This document shows, one piece after another, positions 60,886 to 64,000 of a stretch of 64,000 bases of DNA (positions within the stretch are counted from its first letter, which is position 1; each line of letters opens with the position of its first letter). The position numbers and the translations under genes were made by a program. The notes beneath the pieces were generated by a model. That model was given only the letters and a program-made list of their open reading frames with translations. It was not told the DNA's origin and made no database searches. The stretch is from the NCBI GenBank assembly GCA_023393115.1, contig JAEWMS010000033.1, forward strand, positions 93,520 through 157,519. Direction: 5' to 3'. The DNA is from Bacillota bacterium. GTDB taxonomy: Bacteria > Bacillota > Clostridia > Acetivibrionales > DSM-1351.

Positions 60886-61620
60886 TTATATAAGAAAACC
60901 TCCGTTAGGGCTTATTACCTGACCGGTTATGAAATCTGCTTTACCTGCTGAAAGGAAAAAAACTGTTTCCGCTATATCAGTTCCCTTACCTATTACTCCA
61001 AGGGGTGTCTGATCCTTCAGTTCCTGTAAATCCGCCTCATCAAGCTGTGAATTCATATCTGTAGCAATAACACCCGGAGCGACACAGTTTACCTGTATGT
61101 TTGAGGGGCCTAATTCCTTGGCAAGGGCTTTTGTCATTCCAATCACAGCTGCCTTTGTAGCTGAGTATAGTACCTCACAGGATGCACCGGTTAACCCCCA
61201 TATGGAAGATATATTTATTATTTTACCGCATTGCTTTCGTATCATGGAAGGTAATACCGCTTTAGTACACAGATACATACCTTTCACATTAACCTCGAAC
61301 ATCCTGTCCCATTCCTCAGGAGATATATCGGTGAAAAGCTGCTGTTTTGCTACACCTGCATTGTTAATAAGTATATCAATGTCCCCAAAGCTTTTACTAA
61401 TAATATGAAGCATGTTATCAACCTGATCCTTCTGTGAAACATCAGCTTGAACTATCATTGCTTTACAATCGGCATTTATCAGTTCCTTCAGGAGACTTTC
61501 AGCTGCTTCCTGGTTCTCATTGTAATTTATTGCAACACTAAAGCCCCTTTCGGCAAAAAGTCGGGCAATGTCGCGCCCGATCCCTCTGGATGCCCCTGTT
61601 ACCAAAACGGTTTGCCCCAT
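60886..61620 (-). CDS. short-chain dehydrogenase/reductase (FabG-like)
   Basis: A 244-residue SDR with the cofactor motif TGASRGIG (residues 8-15), NNAG at 86-89, and the catalytic residues Ser139, Tyr152 and Lys156 (INISSIWG, YSATKAA). Arg in SRG and Asn33 favour NADPH. It resembles 3-oxoacyl-ACP reductase, but it is far from any fatty-acid genes, so the substrate is open. Confidence 0.88.
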   Translation of the reverse strand: MGQTVLVTGASRGIGRDIARLFAERGFSVAINYNENQEAAESLLKELINADCKAMIVQADVSQKDQVDNMLHIISKSFGDIDILINNAGVAKQQLFTDISPEEWDRMFEVNVKGMYLCTKAVLPSMIRKQCGKIINISSIWGLTGASCEVLYSATKAAVIGMTKALAKELGPSNIQVNCVAPGVIATDMNSQLDEADLQELKDQTPLGVIGKGTDIAETVFFLSAGKADFITGQVISPNGGFLI

Positions 61621-61684
61621 TATTTTCTCCTATTCTTGCCGTTTACTATAGTTAGATTTATTAATCAATAATAAATAATATCTT

Positions 61685-62263
61685 TTACTCATGTCCGGTT
61701 ATTGTATTAGAGAAAGTCTGCTTATCTGCATTATCCTTAAACTGACCGAAATAATCAGCAATTTCAATAGCAAAATCTACAAAGGATATGCCTTTTGAGG
61801 TTATTACATTACCATCCCTGACAACCCTTGTATCGATAAAGTTTTCTCTTGGGAAAGGATCTTCCTCCTTGAATTGCTCCCTTCGCATTTGATTCCACTC
61901 AACTATTGAAGTTGTGTATTTTACTTTACTGAGAATATCTGCTTTCGCAAAGTAACGAGGGCCTGCGCAAATGGCAGCCAGAAGCTTGTCGCTGTTATAA
62001 AAGCTGTTTATCAGTTCTAGCATTTCCTCCTTTACTACAGGGTTCCAGCCACCTGGGATTATAAAGCCTTCATAATCCTCAATCTTCGCCTCAGCAACAG
62101 TTATTACTGGTAAATATAGCAAACCGCCCTTACTCTTTACAGGTTTCATATCATAAGCACATGGAACTATTTCCTTTGAAAGCTCATGCCCTAACAGGTG
62201 CGTGGCATAAGTAATCTCAAAATCAGCCATGTCATTATACATAAATACTAAAATCTTACCCAT
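61685..62263 (-). CDS. DJ-1/PfpI family protein
   Basis: A 192-residue DJ-1/PfpI-fold protein with the nucleophile elbow AAICAGP (Cys99), GFIIPGGWNP and an N-terminal MGKILVFMYNDMADFEITYA carrying the conserved Glu16. Members are glutamine-amidotransferase-like chaperones, glyoxalases or proteases. ATG 62263 lies behind GGAAGGAAG; the longer upstream frame is not supported. Activity cannot be deduced. Confidence 0.88.
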   Translation of the reverse strand: MGKILVFMYNDMADFEITYATHLLGHELSKEIVPCAYDMKPVKSKGGLLYLPVITVAEAKIEDYEGFIIPGGWNPVVKEEMLELINSFYNSDKLLAAICAGPRYFAKADILSKVKYTTSIVEWNQMRREQFKEEDPFPRENFIDTRVVRDGNVITSKGISFVDFAIEIADYFGQFKDNADKQTFSNTITGHE

Positions 62264-62355
62264 TATTTTCTTCCTTCCCTTCCAATGTAATAATCCCAAA
62301 TAATCCATCTTGCATATTGACTACCAGGATTTTTGATTTATGATCAAATATCATA

Positions 62356-62607
62356 CTACTTTGTCAGTCTTTCTAAAATATCCAAGTATTGTATGGCCTC
62401 CAACCTTCCAGCACCGCACATCTCAGATGATGGTCTCAGACTTTTACAAACAGCAGGTCTTTCAGGTTTACCAAAAATCTTGCATCTATAATTGTCGTCA
62501 AGCTGTATGCATTTTACACCGGCCGGTTTTCCCTGAGGCATACCCGGAATGGGCGAAGATATTGAAGGTGAGATACAGCAGGCTCCACAGCCTTCTCTAC
62601 AGTCCAT
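62356..62607 (-). CDS. YkgJ-family cysteine cluster protein
   Basis: An 83-residue protein with the metal-binding Cys pattern CREGCGACCISPSI, CIQLDDNYRCKIF and RPAVCKSLRPSSEMC, typical of the YkgJ (zinc- or iron-chelating) family. It probably binds an iron-sulphur or zinc centre. Its function is unknown. The ATG follows AAGGAGG. Confidence 0.88.
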   Translation of the reverse strand: MDCREGCGACCISPSISSPIPGMPQGKPAGVKCIQLDDNYRCKIFGKPERPAVCKSLRPSSEMCGAGRLEAIQYLDILERLTK

Positions 62608-62692
62608 ATTATGCCTCCTTCTTCTTTAACTGATTAATACAAACATTCATCAAACAATCAACATCAACAGCCTTGTATCCGGTCAAGGAAAA

Positions 62693-63157
62693 TTACCACT
62701 GGCTATAAGGCTTTGTGACAAGATGGGAGTTACCGTACCTTCTATCGAAGGTTACCTCTTCCCCCAGCCACTCAGGCTTGTCAAACAACTGTTCCTCGCT
62801 TTTCAACTCTATCTCGGCAACAACAAGACCACTATTAACACCAAGGAACTCATCAATTACCCATTCATTTCCCTTATATATAACAAAATGCCGTACTTTC
62901 TCTATCAAAGGCTTGATACATAGGTTCTCAAGCATCATATCTGCTTCATTTGCCGGTATTTCATATTCAAATTCATCCCTCGTAAAGGACCGTGCCTTCC
63001 CCTTGATAGTAATAAAACCTTTGTTGTCGTAAGTTCTTACCCTTACCGTTCTACCGCTGTCTACCGACAAATAACCCTGCTTAAACAAGAAGGAACTTGA
63101 CGCTGCTTTGTAATCGTCATTCTTTACAAGAAACTTTCTCTCTATTTCTTTTGACAT
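62693..63157 (-). CDS. CYTH domain protein
   Basis: A 154-residue protein starting KEIERKFLV, the EXEXK signature of CYTH (triphosphate tunnel) enzymes, followed by RTVRVRTYDNKGFITIKGKA and EYEIPANEA. Relatives hydrolyse inorganic tripolyphosphate or nucleoside triphosphates. The charged residues expected to line the tunnel are present. The substrate is not known. Confidence 0.9.
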   Translation of the reverse strand: MSKEIERKFLVKNDDYKAASSSFLFKQGYLSVDSGRTVRVRTYDNKGFITIKGKARSFTRDEFEYEIPANEADMMLENLCIKPLIEKVRHFVIYKGNEWVIDEFLGVNSGLVVAEIELKSEEQLFDKPEWLGEEVTFDRRYGNSHLVTKPYSQW

Positions 63158-63273
63158 TTACCGTTCTCCTCAAGAAAATTCGCTACAAATATAATTATAT
63201 CTTAGTGTATAGGGTTTTTCCAATAAAAATTCTTTTAGCCCTGTTTCAAAACATATACATTCCTATATTCTAA

Positions 63274-63306
63274 AAAGAAAAGCCCGGTATACACCGGGCT
63301 TTTCTT
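63274..63306 (-). terminator. terminator after yqeY
   Basis: AGAAAAGCCCGGT and ACCGGGCTTTTCT form a perfect 13-bp stem with a 4-base loop, with A and T runs on either side. It ends the rpsU-yqeY transcript. Confidence 0.85.
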
Positions 63307-63748
63307 ATCCTAATAATTTTTTTACAATCTGGTTAACCAATTTACCGTCGGCTTTGCCTCTGGTTTCAGGCATAACAGCCTGCATTACCTTTCCGATATC
63401 CTTAGCAGATACAGCTCCTGTTGAAGATATTGCATTTTTTACAATATTCTCAATTTCAGCTTCACTCAACTGCTCTGGTAAATATTTTTTCAAAACTTCA
63501 ATTTCAGCCTTTAGATTATCTATAAGATCGTCCCTACCGCTTTTTTCAAAGTCGGGCAAGGTATCCATTCTTTTTTTAACTTCCTTAGCAATAATCTCAA
63601 CTATACCATCATCGTCAAGGGTGACCTTTGTATCCTTCTCAACCTGAAGCACTGCCGACCTTGCCATTTGAACAGCTGACTTTTTAACATTATCGCCATC
63701 CTTCATGGCAGTTTTTAAATCTTGTAGAAGCAAATCTCTTAGTGACAT
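63305..63748 (-). CDS. yqeY: YqeY/GatB-type protein
   Basis: A 147-residue protein of the YqeY family, which resembles the C-terminal domain of the tRNA amidotransferase subunit GatB: SLRDLLLQDLKTAMKDGDNV, YLPEQLSEAEIENIVKNAIS and DIGKVMQAVMPETRGKADGK. Role uncertain, perhaps tRNA binding. It lies 43 bases downstream of rpsU, the usual pair in Firmicutes. Confidence 0.93.
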   Translation of the reverse strand: MSLRDLLLQDLKTAMKDGDNVKKSAVQMARSAVLQVEKDTKVTLDDDGIVEIIAKEVKKRMDTLPDFEKSGRDDLIDNLKAEIEVLKKYLPEQLSEAEIENIVKNAISSTGAVSAKDIGKVMQAVMPETRGKADGKLVNQIVKKLLG

Positions 63749-63791
63749 AATAAATATCTCCTATTAGCTTTAAGCTACTACTGTCACAATA

Positions 63792-63968
63792 TTATTTGAA
63801 TTTTCTTTTTCTTGCAGCTTCAGATTTCTTTTTTCTCTTAACACTGGGCTTCTCGTAATGCTCTCTCTTTCTTACCTCAGCTAAAACACCTGATTTAGCA
63901 CAAGATCTCTTAAACCTTTTGAGAGCACTATCCAAAGACTCATTCTCTTTAACTCTTACTTCAGACAC
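63792..63968 (-). CDS. rpsU: 30S ribosomal protein bS21
   Basis: A 58-residue very basic protein, MSEVRVKENESLDSALKRFK followed by RSCAKSGVLAEVRKREHYEK and a Lys/Arg-rich end, the bS21 family. The start is GTG 63968, seven bases after GGAGGG. bS21 sits near the mRNA exit on the small subunit. It is too short for many gene finders but unmistakable. Its promoter lies at or beyond the window edge. Confidence 0.95.
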   Translation of the reverse strand: MSEVRVKENESLDSALKRFKRSCAKSGVLAEVRKREHYEKPSVKRKKKSEAARKRKFK

Positions 63969-64000
63969 ACAACTTCCCTCCCTCCGATGGTAACAATTGT

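Noticed and set aside
1..64000. CRISPR array, prophage or restriction-modification genes
   Set aside because: No regularly spaced repeats, no phage structural or integrase genes and no methyltransferase other than TrmFO were found.

Overview
The window is a low-GC, spore-forming, flagellated Clostridia chromosome segment. The evidence is the spoIIGA-sigE-sigG cluster, a long flg/fli/flh operon with FliY and an embedded CheY, the MurT/GatD amidation pair, two T-box leaders, CotF-type coat genes and many TTG/GTG starts behind strong GGAGG sites. Gene order and protein style resemble the mesophilic cellulolytic Ruminiclostridium/Clostridium cellulolyticum group; that placement is an inference from memory, not a database match.

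Layout. Positions 1-20,290 (all minus) hold one flagellar operon read from flgB to flhA: rod proteins, MS-ring, switch, export ATPase complex, hook assembly, C-ring and export gate. It starts at a good sigma-A-type promoter at 20,261-20,289; the flhA end lies outside the window. Positions 20,326-28,992 (minus) hold trmFO, topA, dprA, comM, a broken chemotaxis receptor and nrdR. Positions 29,071-31,743 are sigG, sigE and spoIIGA behind a spoIIG-type promoter with a 21-bp spacer. Positions 32,082-36,784 are a Bce-like antimicrobial-peptide module (regulator, sensor kinase, ABC ATPase, permease). Positions 36,881-41,622 are the division/cell-wall cluster ftsZ, ftsA, sbp, ftsQ and the C-terminal part of murA.

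The most striking observation is that murA is cut in two. Its C-terminal part ends near 41,622 and its N-terminal part begins again at 52,612, on the same strand. A segment of 10,998 bp sits between two copies of the 9-bp direct repeat CACCCGGAT. Joining across one copy restores an uninterrupted 418-codon MurA, with the break one residue before the catalytic cysteine. The segment carries apparently ordinary and even essential genes (murT, gatD, aroF, slt, coaE, polA, an ECF sigma/anti-sigma pair and a lone receiver protein) and no recombinase that I can see.

Positions 53,303-63,968 hold two coat-type genes, tyrS with a T-box leader, DUF421/DUF4363 membrane genes, a Na+/Ca2+-type exchanger, tRNA-Val(GAC), an MFS transporter, a membrane protein, an SDR, a DJ-1/PfpI protein, a YkgJ-like protein, a CYTH protein, yqeY and rpsU. 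I see no insertion sequence, prophage or CRISPR array. Non-coding interest lies in several structured leaders and terminators described below.
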